Origin: Christensenella sp.
GTDB taxonomy: Bacteria; Bacillota; Clostridia; Christensenellales; UBA3700
Direction: 5' to 3'
Assembly (NCBI GenBank): GCA_022784465.1
Contig: JALFUR010000007.1
Span: forward strand, 1-63,219
Length of the DNA stretch: 63,219 nt
Under the pieces are notes generated by a model. The model saw only the letters and a list, made by a program, of their open reading frames with translations, had not been told where the DNA came from and made no database searches. Positions 16,769-26,738 of this stretch are shown here, piece after piece. The translations under genes were made by a program, and so were the position numbers. The stretch's first letter is position 1. Every line of letters starts with the position of its first letter.

Positions 16769-18025
16769 TTATCTAATTATATCGTTCTCATAAATAGGAT
16801 ACTTTTTGCATAAAGCAACTACCTTTTGTGTTACTTTTTCAACTGCAGATTCTTTTTCATTTACTAAATCTGCAATGCAATCTGCAATTATTATCATATC
16901 ATCTTCCTTCATTCCTCTTGCCGTTACAGCAGGAGTTCCAATTCTTACACCGCTTGTAACAAAAGGTTTTTGTGTATCAAAAGGAATAGCATTCTTATTT
17001 GCAGTAATATGAGCCATATCCAATAAAGCTTCAAGCTCTTTTCCTGTCATTCCCTTGCTTGTTAAATCAAGTAACATCAAATGATTATCTGTTCCTCCAG
17101 ATACTAAATTAATTCCTCTTTCCATTAAAGCTTCAGATAATACTTTAGCATTTTTAACAATTTGTTTTTGGTATTCCTTAAATTCTGGAGATAATGCTTC
17201 TTTAAAAGCAACAGCCTTTGCAGCAATAACATGCATTAAAGGACCGCCTTGTGTGCCTGGAAATACGGCTTTATTAATCTTTGTATATATTTCCTCATCG
17301 TTTGTTAAAATTAAGCCACCACGAGGTCCACGTAAAGTCTTGTGAGTTGTAGTTGTAACAACATCAGCAACTCCAATAGGTGTTGGATGACATCCGGCAG
17401 CTACTAATCCTGCAATGTGAGCCATATCTACCATTAAATAAGCTCCAACAGAATCTGCGATTTGTTTAAATCTTACAAAATCTAAAGTTCTTGGATATGC
17501 GCTTGCACCAGCTAGGATCAATTTTGGTTTACATTCTTTTGCTAGCGCTTCTACTTTGTCATAATCAATAACACAAGTATCTTGCTCTACTCCGTATGGA
17601 ACAATATTAAAATATTTACCAGAAATATTAACTGGGCTACCATGAGATAAATGTCCACCATGAGCAAGAGACATACTTAAAACTGTATCTCCTGGTTGTA
17701 ATAACGCAAAAAATACTGCCAAGTTTGCATTTGCACCAGAGTGTGGTTGAACATTTGCATATTTAGCTCCAAATAATTCACAAGCTCTTTGTCTTGCTAA
17801 TTCTTCTGCTATATCTACAAATTGACATCCACCATAATATCTCTTTCCTGGATAGCCTTCTGCATATTTGTTTGTAAAATGAGTTCCCATTGCTGCCATA
17901 ACAGCTGGAGAAACAATGTTCTCACTTGCAATTAGTTCAATATTGTTTTGTTGTCTTGACAACTCTTTTTCAAACGCTTCAACTAATTCTGGATCTGTTT
18001 GCTTTATTGTTTTTAAATCTATCAT
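16769..18025 (-). CDS. glyA: serine hydroxymethyltransferase
   Basis: PLP enzyme that converts serine + THF to glycine + 5,10-methylene-THF in the cytoplasm. The 418-residue length is typical. The substrate region [16 protein letters not shown], the Asp-bearing [14 protein letters not shown], and the PLP lysine in [14 protein letters not shown] are all present. GGAG precedes the ATG by eight bases. It is the last gene of the operon running from 28.9 kb, whose upstream member trmFO uses the methylene-THF that this enzyme makes. Confidence 0.98.
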   Translation of the reverse strand: MIDLKTIKQTDPELVEAFEKELSRQQNNIELIASENIVSPAVMAAMGTHFTNKYAEGYPGKRYYGGCQFVDIAEELARQRACELFGAKYANVQPHSGANANLAVFFALLQPGDTVLSMSLAHGGHLSHGSPVNISGKYFNIVPYGVEQDTCVIDYDKVEALAKECKPKLILAGASAYPRTLDFVRFKQIADSVGAYLMVDMAHIAGLVAAGCHPTPIGVADVVTTTTHKTLRGPRGGLILTNDEEIYTKINKAVFPGTQGGPLMHVIAAKAVAFKEALSPEFKEYQKQIVKNAKVLSEALMERGINLVSGGTDNHLMLLDLTSKGMTGKELEALLDMAHITANKNAIPFDTQKPFVTSGVRIGTPAVTARGMKEDDMIIIADCIADLVNEKESAVEKVTQKVVALCKKYPIYENDIIR

Positions 18026-18035
18026 CTTTTTTCTC

Positions 18036-18347
18036 CTAAATGTTCTTTCTAATTAAATTCTTTATTTCTTCTTCTGAAATCAACCCAATGGATTTGTCTA
18101 CTAGTTCTCCATCTTTAAACAAATACAATGCTGGAATAGCAGATATACCAAATCTCATAGCAAGATCCATTGCTTCATCTGTATCTATTTTAATAAACTT
18201 TGCAACATTGCCCATCTCTTCAGATACGCTCTCTACTCTAGGAGCTAGCATCTTGCATGGCATACACCAATTTGCATAAAAATCTACTAGAGTTAATCCG
18301 CTTGAAATATAATCATTAAAATTCGAACTGTTTGCATGCTCTACCAT
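18036..18347 (-). CDS. trxA: thioredoxin
   Basis: A 103-residue thioredoxin fold with [16 protein letters not shown] at the active site and the cis-Pro region [11 protein letters not shown]. The CxxC is CMPC rather than the usual CGPC, a change expected to shift redox potential or partner choice. AGGTG precedes the start. Spacing to glyA and aspS is 10-12 bases, so it is co-transcribed with them. It probably reduces protein disulfides, but no dedicated reductase is nearby. Confidence 0.92.
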   Translation of the reverse strand: MVEHANSSNFNDYISSGLTLVDFYANWCMPCKMLAPRVESVSEEMGNVAKFIKIDTDEAMDLAMRFGISAIPALYLFKDGELVDKSIGLISEEEIKNLIRKNI

Positions 18348-18359
18348 ATATTCACCTCT

Positions 18360-20150
18360 TTAATTATTTTCTGTACATGTAATTTTTAAGTCTTCTAATT
18401 GTTGTTTATCTACAACAGATGGAGCATCACTCATTAAGCATGAAGCGCTTTGAACCTTTGGAAAAGCGATTACATCTTTAATGTTTTCATTTTGAGTTAC
18501 AAGCATTGTTAATCTATCTAGTCCAAAAGCTAGTCCACCATGAGGAGGAGCTCCATATCTAAATGCGTCCACAAAGAAACCAAATTTTTCTTTAATTTGC
18601 TCTTGTGTTAATCCAATCAAATTAAATATCTTTTTCTGTAATTCTGGGTTATGTATTCTTATTGAACCACCACCAGCTTCTTGGCCATTTATAACCATAT
18701 CATATGCGTTTGATCTTGCCTTAATTGGATCTGTGTCTAATAAGTCGAAATCTTCTACCATTGGAGCTGTAAATGGATGGTGCATAGCAACCAAACGATT
18801 CTCTTCTTCACTCCACTCAAACATTGGGAATTCTGTTACCCATAAGAAATCATATTGAGATTTATCAAACAAGTTATATTTAGAAGCTAGTTCACATCTT
18901 AGCGCTCCTAAAGCATCAAATGTAACTTTTTCTTTTTCAGAAGCAACAAAGAATAAAATATCTCCTATTTGAGCATCTAATTTTGCCAAAAGCTTTTCTT
19001 TAACTTCTTCAGAAATAAATTTAAAGAATGAAGATGTTATGCCCTCTTCTTTAACTGTAGCCCATGCCAATCCCTTTGCTCCATATGACTTAACAAATTC
19101 ACCATATGAATCTATGTCTTTTCTTGTCATCTTTGTGCCAAGACCTTTAGCATTAATAGCTCTTACAGCGCCGCCGGCTTTTATTGCATTTTCAAATACA
19201 CTAAAACCACATTCTTTTACGCAATCAGAAACATTGTTAAGTTCTAAGCCAAATCTTGTATCAGGCTTATCGCTTCCCCATCTTTCCATTGCTTCTTTCC
19301 ATGTAATTCTTCTAAATGGTCCATCAAATTGACAACCTGCTGTTTCAGAGAAAATTTTCTTAATTAATCCTTCTGCTACGCTCATTACATCTTCACAATC
19401 TTCAACATAACTCATTTCTAAGTCAATTTGTGTAAACTCTGGTTGTCTATTAGCTCTTAAATCTTCATCTCTAAAGCATTTTGCTATTTGATAATATCTA
19501 TCCATACCTGCAATCATAAGCAATTGTTTATACAATTGAGGAGATTGAGGCAATGCATAAAACTCTCCTGGATGAACTCTTGATGGAACTAAATAGTCTC
19601 TTGCTCCCTCTGGTGTAGATTTGCCAAGATATGGTGTCTCTATATCTAAAAAGCCATTTTCAGATAAATAGTTTCTTGCAGTTATAGATATTTTGTCTCT
19701 TATTTTTAAAATGTTTTGCAATATTGGTCTACGCAAGTCTAAATATCTATATTTTAAACGTAAATTTTCAGAAGCATTTGTATCATCTTTTATTTCAAAA
19801 GGTGTAGTTTCTGCCTCGGCCAAAATCTTCAATTCACTTGCAAGTATTTCAATTTCTCCAGTTGGCATATTCTTATTGATATTTGTGCCTCTAGAGCGAA
19901 CAACACCGCTTATTGCGACATTGTATTCCATTCTCAATGTAGCTGCCTTTTTAAAAACAGCTTCATCAACACTATCGTCAAAAGATACTTGTACTATACC
20001 TGAAATATCTCTAACATCAATAAAGATTAAACTACCTAGGTTTCTATATTTAGAAACAAAGCCCATTACGGTAACTATTTTTCCCTCATCGCTTAATCTT
20101 AACTCTCCACATTTATGAGTTCTTTTTGTCTTTCCCAATAAATCTATCAT
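18360..20150 (-). CDS. aspS: aspartyl-tRNA synthetase
   Basis: Class II synthetase, bacterial type, 596 residues. The N-terminal OB-fold anticodon domain (VMGFVSKYRNLGSLIFIDVR) is followed by the catalytic core with motif 2 around CFRDEDLRANRQPEF. The inserted GAD domain comes next, and motif 3 is GGLAFGLDRLTML. It lies two bases downstream of hisS, a very common Firmicutes hisS-aspS pair. GAGG is at the ribosome site. I cannot tell whether it is discriminating or non-discriminating for tRNA-Asn. Confidence 0.98.
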   Translation of the reverse strand: MIDLLGKTKRTHKCGELRLSDEGKIVTVMGFVSKYRNLGSLIFIDVRDISGIVQVSFDDSVDEAVFKKAATLRMEYNVAISGVVRSRGTNINKNMPTGEIEILASELKILAEAETTPFEIKDDTNASENLRLKYRYLDLRRPILQNILKIRDKISITARNYLSENGFLDIETPYLGKSTPEGARDYLVPSRVHPGEFYALPQSPQLYKQLLMIAGMDRYYQIAKCFRDEDLRANRQPEFTQIDLEMSYVEDCEDVMSVAEGLIKKIFSETAGCQFDGPFRRITWKEAMERWGSDKPDTRFGLELNNVSDCVKECGFSVFENAIKAGGAVRAINAKGLGTKMTRKDIDSYGEFVKSYGAKGLAWATVKEEGITSSFFKFISEEVKEKLLAKLDAQIGDILFFVASEKEKVTFDALGALRCELASKYNLFDKSQYDFLWVTEFPMFEWSEEENRLVAMHHPFTAPMVEDFDLLDTDPIKARSNAYDMVINGQEAGGGSIRIHNPELQKKIFNLIGLTQEQIKEKFGFFVDAFRYGAPPHGGLAFGLDRLTMLVTQNENIKDVIAFPKVQSASCLMSDAPSVVDKQQLEDLKITCTENN

Positions 20151-20152
20151 CT

Positions 20153-21406
20153 TTATGCCTCTTTAAAAAAGTTTTCAATTTTATCTAAATCAACTTCTAC
20201 AGACTCACCTGTAGCCATATTTTTAATTGACACTTTATTTGTATCAATTTCCTCATCGCCAAGTACAACCATATATTTTGCATTGATTTTATTAGCATAC
20301 TTTAATTGTGCTTTAAACGATCTATCCATTACATCAATTTCAGTAGAAACGCCAGCTTGTCTTAGTTTTTGTGCATAAACTAAAATGTCTTGTTTTGCTC
20401 TATCGCACATAGCAATAATATATAAATCTGGATTTTCTTCCTCTCCTACACTTAATCCTAAGTTTTCAAGAGTAAGAATCAATCTTTCAAGCCCCATTCC
20501 AAATCCAACTCCTGGACATGGTTTTCCGCCTACTTGCTCAACCAAATTATTATATCTTCCGCCTCCACATACTGTACCTTGAGCGCCTATATTATTTGAA
20601 ACAAACTCAAATACTGTTCTTGTATAATAATCTAAGCCTCTAACTATGTGTGGATTAACTTTAAAGTCAACACCAAGTTTTGTTAATTGATTGCAAACCA
20701 TTTCATGATGTGCTCTGCAATCATCACATAAATAATCTAAAACAACAGGAGCATTTTGTGTAATTTGTTTACATGCTTCTTCTTTACAGTCCAAGATTCT
20801 TAATGGATTCTTTTCAAATCTTTCTTGGCATGTGTGACACATATTAGACAAATTATCTTTTAAATATTTTTTTAATGCTTCATTATATTTTTTTCTACAT
20901 TCTGGGCATCCTATGCTATTTACATTTAAAACTAAATTGCTAACCCCTAATCTGTCAAAAATAGATTTTGCCACCATCATAACCTCAACATCGGCGATAG
21001 CAGATGAAGATCCATAATACTCTATTCCAAATTGGTGGTGCTCACGTAATCTACCAGCTTGTGGCTTTTCATATCTAAATACAGGAGTAATATAATACAT
21101 TTTTGTTGGTTGAGGATTTGCATACAAAGAATTCTCAATAAAGGCTCTAGCAACACCTGCTGTTCCTTCAGGCTTTAGCGTAATACTTCTTTCAGCCTTA
21201 TCTAAAAATGTATACATCTCTTTATTTACAATATCTGTAGTATCTCCTACACCACGTAAGAACAATTCAGTGTGCTCAAACGTTGGTGTCCTTATTTCCT
21301 TTATATTAAAGTCTTTTGCAACACTTCTAACAACGTTTTCAACATAGTGCCATTTATATGATTCATTTGGCAATACATCTTTAGTTCCCTTTGGTATATT
21401 AATCAT
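20153..21406 (-). CDS. hisS: histidyl-tRNA synthetase
   Basis: Class II synthetase of 417 residues. Motif 2 is RYEKPQAGRLREHHQF, the His-specific segment is VRGLDYYTRTVFE, motif 3 is GVGFGMGLERLIL, and the C-terminal alpha/beta anticodon domain follows. A Cys-rich stretch in the insertion (CPECRKKY, CHTCQERF, CKEEAC, CDDC) suggests a bound zinc, seen in some HisRS. GAGGAAGAG precedes the start. It sits in the operon with aspS. Confidence 0.98.
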   Translation of the reverse strand: MINIPKGTKDVLPNESYKWHYVENVVRSVAKDFNIKEIRTPTFEHTELFLRGVGDTTDIVNKEMYTFLDKAERSITLKPEGTAGVARAFIENSLYANPQPTKMYYITPVFRYEKPQAGRLREHHQFGIEYYGSSSAIADVEVMMVAKSIFDRLGVSNLVLNVNSIGCPECRKKYNEALKKYLKDNLSNMCHTCQERFEKNPLRILDCKEEACKQITQNAPVVLDYLCDDCRAHHEMVCNQLTKLGVDFKVNPHIVRGLDYYTRTVFEFVSNNIGAQGTVCGGGRYNNLVEQVGGKPCPGVGFGMGLERLILTLENLGLSVGEEENPDLYIIAMCDRAKQDILVYAQKLRQAGVSTEIDVMDRSFKAQLKYANKINAKYMVVLGDEEIDTNKVSIKNMATGESVEVDLDKIENFFKEA

Positions 21407-21418
21407 ATTCTCTTCCTC

Positions 21419-22744
21419 TTATAAAACGAATTTATTTAGATTTAATTTCTTTAATGCAGAATTCATTCTCTCTTCTACAAACTTTTTGTCAACAAGAACT
21501 TCCTTTTCTTCGCTTAATCCAGCTGCATCAAAACTAACATCTTCAAGTAATTTCTCCATAATAGTTTGCAATCTTCTTGCTCCTATATCTTCTTCTGTCT
21601 CATTTTGTGCTGCAGCAATTTCAGCAATCTCATCAATAGCATCATTAGTAAATTGCAATTTTACCTTATCTACTTTTAACAATTCTGTATATTGCATCAA
21701 AATCGCATTATCTGGCTTTGTCAAGATCTCAACAAAATCCTTTTTAGTTAAACTTTGCAAATCTACTTTTATTGGGAATCTTCCTTGTAATTCTGGAATC
21801 AAATCCGAAATAGAAGCAATTTGAAAAGCACCAGCCGCAATAAATAAGATATAATCTGTCTTTATGTTTCCATGCTTTGTATTAACTGTACTACCTTCAA
21901 CTATAGGTAAAATATCTCTTTGTACACCTTCTCTTGAAACATCTTGTCCGCTGCCTTGATGTCCTTTAGATGTGATTTTATCTATTTCATCGATAAAGAT
22001 AATTCCATCGTTTTCTGCTCTTCTAATAGCTTCAGCATCAATATCATCCTTATCTACTAGACTTTCTATCTCCATGTCCATAAGTTGCTTATAAGCATTT
22101 TCAACACTTATACTTCTTCTCTTCATTGGAGTTTTTCCACCACCCATTATTGACTTTGTAATATCTTGTATATTAAAAGATAGTGTAGCGCCTTGTCCTA
22201 ACATTTGTGGTTTTTGAACTTCTGGCAAATCGATATCAATTACTAAATCATTAATTTTTCCTTCTCTTAATTCTTGCAATAAATAAGCCTTAATTTGACC
22301 ATCGCTTAAATCTGGGAAAGAATCCTTTCTCTTTTCTAAAACTGCAGGAATGATTTTAGCTTCAACTTTTTCTCTTGCTCTTTCTTCAACACTTTTAGCT
22401 TGTTCTTCCTTTACCAATCTATATGAAGCCTCAACAAGTTCTCTAACCATTGATTCAACATCTCTTCCTACATAACCTACTTCTGTAAATTTTGTTGCTT
22501 CAACTTTTACAAAAGGAGCCTTAACAAGTTTAGCTAAACGTCTTGCTATTTCTGTCTTACCTACTCCAGTTGGTCCTTTCATAATGATGTTTTTTGGAGT
22601 AATTTCATCTTGTAGTTCTTTAGGCAATTGAGCTCTTCTATATCTATTTCTCAATGCAACAGCAACAGCTTTTTTTGCTTCTTCTTGTCCAATGATAAAT
22701 CTATTTAATTCATTTACTATTTGTTTTGGTGTTAATTCATCCAT
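21419..22744 (-). CDS. hslU: ATP-dependent protease ATPase subunit HslU (ClpY)
   Basis: AAA+ unfoldase that feeds proteins to HslV. Walker A is GPTGVGKTEIARRLAKL, Walker B is GIIFIDEIDKI, the I domain lies between them, and the C-terminal sensor region contains ETEEDIGARRLQTIME. The length of 441 residues is normal. It starts three bases after hslV with an AGGAGG in the hslV end, so the complex partners are co-translated. Confidence 0.97.
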   Translation of the reverse strand: MDELTPKQIVNELNRFIIGQEEAKKAVAVALRNRYRRAQLPKELQDEITPKNIIMKGPTGVGKTEIARRLAKLVKAPFVKVEATKFTEVGYVGRDVESMVRELVEASYRLVKEEQAKSVEERAREKVEAKIIPAVLEKRKDSFPDLSDGQIKAYLLQELREGKINDLVIDIDLPEVQKPQMLGQGATLSFNIQDITKSIMGGGKTPMKRRSISVENAYKQLMDMEIESLVDKDDIDAEAIRRAENDGIIFIDEIDKITSKGHQGSGQDVSREGVQRDILPIVEGSTVNTKHGNIKTDYILFIAAGAFQIASISDLIPELQGRFPIKVDLQSLTKKDFVEILTKPDNAILMQYTELLKVDKVKLQFTNDAIDEIAEIAAAQNETEEDIGARRLQTIMEKLLEDVSFDAAGLSEEKEVLVDKKFVEERMNSALKKLNLNKFVL

Positions 22745-22747
22745 TTT

Positions 22748-23287
22748 CTACACCTCCTCAACAATGATGTGATCATTTGTAAATACACATAATTCACTAG
22801 CTATATGAAGTGCCTTATATGCAATATCTTTAGCTTCTAAATTTGTTTCTTGTGCAAGAGCTCTAGCTGCTGCAAGAGCATAATTTCCGCCTGAACCAAT
22901 GGCACAAATACCTTCATCCGGTTCAATAACCTCTCCACTTCCTGAAACAATAAGCAATGTTGTTTCATCAGCAATGATCATCATTGCATCAAGTTTTCTT
23001 GGCAACTTATCATCTCTCCAAAGCTCTGCAAGTTCCACAGCACTTCTCATAAGATTGCCGCTATATTTTTGTAACATTTTTTCCATTTTTTCGCTTAAAG
23101 CCATTGCATCTGCAACAGATCCAGCAAATCCAAGAACAACTTTATCGTTAAATATTCTTCTTACTTTTCTTGCAGTTCCTTTTAAAATAACACTTTGTCC
23201 CATTGTTATTTGTCCATCACCTGCAACTGCAGTCTTTCCATTCTTTCTAACTGCACAAATTGTTGTTCCTCTTAATTCTACTTCCAT
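22748..23287 (-). CDS. hslV: ATP-dependent protease peptidase subunit HslV (ClpQ)
   Basis: Proteasome-like N-terminal nucleophile peptidase of 179 residues. [19 protein letters not shown] shows the catalytic Thr-Thr pair and Gly-Asp-Gly. Seven residues (MEVELRG) precede the first Thr, so a short propeptide must be removed for a Thr nucleophile to form; Firmicutes HslV proteins often carry such a leader. It forms a two-gene unit with hslU. No xerC gene lies between trmFO and hslV, unlike in B. subtilis. Confidence 0.97.
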   Translation of the reverse strand: MEVELRGTTICAVRKNGKTAVAGDGQITMGQSVILKGTARKVRRIFNDKVVLGFAGSVADAMALSEKMEKMLQKYSGNLMRSAVELAELWRDDKLPRKLDAMMIIADETTLLIVSGSGEVIEPDEGICAIGSGGNYALAAARALAQETNLEAKDIAYKALHIASELCVFTNDHIIVEEV

Positions 23288-23298
23288 ATAATACCTCT

Positions 23299-24612
23299 CT
23301 ATATCGCTTGAACAAGTTTAGATAAATACTCGTCCATTTTTTCTAAAGATCTCTCTTTATACTGTAGTTTTCTTTCCTTTTTATCTCTTTTTGGATTCTC
23401 AAGTTGTGGCAAGATTCCAAAATTTGCATTCATTGGTTCATAATCCATATTTTCTTGCGAAACATGTCTTTGTAATGTTCCAATTATTGTTTCCTTTGGC
23501 AATATTAAATTGCCAACATTTCTTAATTGCATATCTAAATTAATTGCTGCTATAAGTCCACTCATTATTGATTCAACATATCCTTCAACTCCTGTAAGTT
23601 GTCCGGCAAAGAATATGTTTTTATCGCTTTTTAATTGAAAAGTTTCATTTAGCACTTTTGGCGCATTAATAAATGTATTTCTATGCATTACGCCATATCT
23701 TTGTATTTCAATATTTTCAAGTCCAGGAATAAGACTAAATACTCTTGTTTGCTCACTAAACTTCAAGTTTGTTTGAAAACCAACTATATTGTAAGCACTA
23801 CCTTCATTGTTTTCCTTTCTAAGTTGAACAACAGCATAAAATCTCTCATCGCTTCCAGGTCTTCTAATTCCCTTTGGACGAAGTGGTCCAAAGCGCATTG
23901 TATCTTCACCTCTTGATGCCATTATTTCAATAGGCATACAGTTTTCAAAGACGTTTATATCAAAATCGTGAAGTGTTGCTCTTTCCGCATTTATTAATGC
24001 ATTATAGAAATTTAAATACTCCTCTTTATTCATTGGACAATTAATATAATCATCGCCACCTTTGTCGTATCTTGCAGCGAAAAAAGCTTTATCCATATTA
24101 ATTGAATCCTTAGATATAATTGGAGCAACTGCATCATAGAAATTGAGATACTCTTCACCAAGTAGTTTGCTAATGTTTTTAGATAATTCATCGCTAGTTA
24201 ATGGTCCTGTAGCTATTATTGTTGGAATAGAAGAATCAATTTCTACATATTCTTTATTTACTTTTGAAAAGTTATCATATGCATATAATTTTTCTTCGAC
24301 ATATTTACTAAACAAATCTCTATCTACTGCTAATGCACCACCTGCAGGTACTCTTGCTTTATATGCGCACTTAAGCAACTCACAATCTAATTTTTCAAGT
24401 TCTAGTTTTAAAAGTCCGTGCCCTGTATCTTCATTTACGCTTTTTAACGAGTTTGAACATACAAGTTCAGCTAAGTTTGTAGTTTTATGACATGGAGTAT
24501 TTTTTACGCCTCTCATCTCATAAAGCTCTACGCTGTATCCTCTTTTTAATAACTGAAGACTTGCTTCACAACCTGCAAGACCTCCACCTATTACTCTTAC
24601 TTTCTCAATCAT
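23299..24612 (-). CDS. trmFO: tRNA (uracil-5-)-methyltransferase TrmFO
   Basis: Folate- and FAD-dependent enzyme that makes m5U54 in tRNA T-loops. The FAD-binding start [18 protein letters not shown] and the family segments [15 protein letters not shown] and [16 protein letters not shown] are intact. Length is 437 residues. It overlaps the topA stop by four bases. Its methylene-THF donor is supplied by glyA at the end of the same operon. The seven tRNA genes at the end of the window all have T54. Confidence 0.97.
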   Translation of the reverse strand: MIEKVRVIGGGLAGCEASLQLLKRGYSVELYEMRGVKNTPCHKTTNLAELVCSNSLKSVNEDTGHGLLKLELEKLDCELLKCAYKARVPAGGALAVDRDLFSKYVEEKLYAYDNFSKVNKEYVEIDSSIPTIIATGPLTSDELSKNISKLLGEEYLNFYDAVAPIISKDSINMDKAFFAARYDKGGDDYINCPMNKEEYLNFYNALINAERATLHDFDINVFENCMPIEIMASRGEDTMRFGPLRPKGIRRPGSDERFYAVVQLRKENNEGSAYNIVGFQTNLKFSEQTRVFSLIPGLENIEIQRYGVMHRNTFINAPKVLNETFQLKSDKNIFFAGQLTGVEGYVESIMSGLIAAINLDMQLRNVGNLILPKETIIGTLQRHVSQENMDYEPMNANFGILPQLENPKRDKKERKLQYKERSLEKMDEYLSKLVQAI

Positions 24613-26735
24613 TCCTTTGCCGCCACAACGTTACCGCATTTTGCATCTGAGCACACATATTTAATTGAACCATCTTTACTCTTTACTATTCTCATAGCAT
24701 TTTTACACTTTGGACATAAAATTGGTGCTGGTATATCCCAAGAAATAAACTTACAATCAGGATATCCTGAACAAGTATAATATGGTTTATTTGCCTTTGA
24801 TGTTCTTTTTATCATTGCTCTTCCGCAATGTGGACATTTTCCATAGTCTTGGGAATTATCATTGCTTGGCATTGGCTTTGTATTCTTACATGATGGATAA
24901 TTTGGACATGCTAAGAATTTTCCAAATTTACCTTGTCTTACAACCATCATAGCGCCACATTTATCGCACCTAACATTGCTTACTTCTAAACTTACTTGTT
25001 TAGTTGGATCTTTTCCCTTCATCTTAGCCATTTCTACAGTTTCATGGAATGAAGGATAGAAATTAGATAGAAGTTTTGTCCATTCAAGTTTTCCCTCTGC
25101 AACTGTGTCTAATTCCTTTTCCATATTTGCAGTAAACTTAACGTCCATAATTTTTGGGAAATCTTCAACCAATTCTTCACAAACTTTTTCCCCAAGTTCT
25201 GTTGGAACTAGTTCCATCTTTTTGCTTTCTGCACCCTTTTTCTTTTCTACATATTTTCTGAAAATCAATGTTGAGACTGTCTTTTCATATGTAGAAGGTC
25301 TACCTATTCCATTGTCTTCCATAGCTTTAATGATAGTTCCATCAGTAAATCTTGGATCAGGCTTTGTGAATTTTTGATCAGCTTTAATATCTTTAAAGAC
25401 TAAATCTTCTCCTTCTTGGAAATTTGGCAATGTTTTTGTTTCATCTTTTTCTTCTGTTCCCATATCATAAACAGCAGTAAAACCTTTAAACTTACAAGTC
25501 TTGCCCTTTAACTTAAATCCTAATTTTGCATCCGCTGAATCTGCAAGTATACTTACATCTAATGTATCGTATCTAGCTGGCGCCATTTGAGATGCTAAAA
25601 ATCTGTTGTAAATTAAGTTGTATAATTTCCATTCATTAATGTTTTTTGACATTAATGGCTTTAATTTTTCTGGTGTTAAATTAATATTTATTGGACGAAT
25701 AGCTTCATGCGCATCTTGTGCTGAATCTTTTGTCTCATATTTATTTGGATATTTTGGAGCATAATCTTCTCCAAATACATCTTTAATCATATTTAGTGCA
25801 GCATATTGAGCATCACTAGAAACTCTAACTGAGTCAGTTCTAATATATGTTACAAAAGCAATTTGGCCTTTTTCTGGAATATCTATTCCTTCGTACAAAC
25901 TTTGAGCGTATTTTGTTACTTGTGCAGCATCAAATCCAAGCGCTCTAATTGCTTCTTGTTGCATAGTAGAAGTAGTAAATGGTGGTGGTGCTTTTGTAAA
26001 AGATTCACTTCTTTTCACAGCTTCAACACTCCATTTTGCTCCTTTTGCTTTTTCTAGAACAAAATCTGCCTTTTCTTTATTATTTATCTTTGTCTTTTTT
26101 CCATTTAATGAAACGAAGTCACATTTATATGATTTAGAAGCTGTTGCCTTTGTAATATGAGCTGAAATATTCCAGTATTCTTCAGGCTTGAAATTTCTTA
26201 TTAGATTTTCTCTATCTACAATCATTTTTAAAGCTACTGATTGAACACGGCCAGCACTTAAGCCTTTTGTAATCTTCCATGAAATGATAGGAGATAATTC
26301 ATATCCAACTATTCTGTCTAGTACTCTTCTTGCTTGTTGAGCATTAACTAAATCCATGTTAATTGCTCTAGGATTTTGAATTGCTTTTTCAACTGCTTTT
26401 TTAGAGATTTCGTTGAACTCTATACGGATATCGTCTCCCTTAATTCCGCAAACCTCTGCAATGTGCCAAGATATAGCTTCTCCTTCTCTATCCGGGTCGC
26501 CTGCTAAATATGTCGAATCTGCTTTTTTAACTTCCTCTTTAATATGATTTATTATCGCTTGTTTATCTGGCGATATTTCATACTCAGGTGTAAAGTTATT
26601 CTTTATATCTACTGCAGTTCTATTTGCAGGAAGATCTCTTACATGCCCTTTTGATGCAATAACTTTAAAATCCTTTCCTAAATATTTTCCTATCGTAGTC
26701 GCCTTATGTGGCGACTCAACTATAATCAATTTCAT
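24609..26735 (-). CDS. topA: DNA topoisomerase I
   Basis: Type IA topoisomerase that relaxes negative supercoils. The TOPRIM domain begins KLIIVESPHKATTIGKYLG and holds AGDPDREGEAISWH. The active-site Tyr is in YIRTDSVRVS. The C-terminus has three zinc-finger repeats, starting CDKCGAMMVVRQGKFG, CPHCGRAMIKRTSKAN and CPKCKNAMRIVKSKDG. The 708-residue length is normal. It begins three bases downstream of the membrane GT-C-like gene, with GGAAG upstream of ATG. Confidence 0.98.
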   Translation of the reverse strand: MKLIIVESPHKATTIGKYLGKDFKVIASKGHVRDLPANRTAVDIKNNFTPEYEISPDKQAIINHIKEEVKKADSTYLAGDPDREGEAISWHIAEVCGIKGDDIRIEFNEISKKAVEKAIQNPRAINMDLVNAQQARRVLDRIVGYELSPIISWKITKGLSAGRVQSVALKMIVDRENLIRNFKPEEYWNISAHITKATASKSYKCDFVSLNGKKTKINNKEKADFVLEKAKGAKWSVEAVKRSESFTKAPPPFTTSTMQQEAIRALGFDAAQVTKYAQSLYEGIDIPEKGQIAFVTYIRTDSVRVSSDAQYAALNMIKDVFGEDYAPKYPNKYETKDSAQDAHEAIRPININLTPEKLKPLMSKNINEWKLYNLIYNRFLASQMAPARYDTLDVSILADSADAKLGFKLKGKTCKFKGFTAVYDMGTEEKDETKTLPNFQEGEDLVFKDIKADQKFTKPDPRFTDGTIIKAMEDNGIGRPSTYEKTVSTLIFRKYVEKKKGAESKKMELVPTELGEKVCEELVEDFPKIMDVKFTANMEKELDTVAEGKLEWTKLLSNFYPSFHETVEMAKMKGKDPTKQVSLEVSNVRCDKCGAMMVVRQGKFGKFLACPNYPSCKNTKPMPSNDNSQDYGKCPHCGRAMIKRTSKANKPYYTCSGYPDCKFISWDIPAPILCPKCKNAMRIVKSKDGSIKYVCSDAKCGNVVAAKE

Positions 26736-26738
26736 TAT

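Noticed and set aside
23260..23290. HslV N-terminal extension as an anomaly
   Set aside because: A few residues before the catalytic Thr are common in Firmicutes HslV (CodW-like) proteins.
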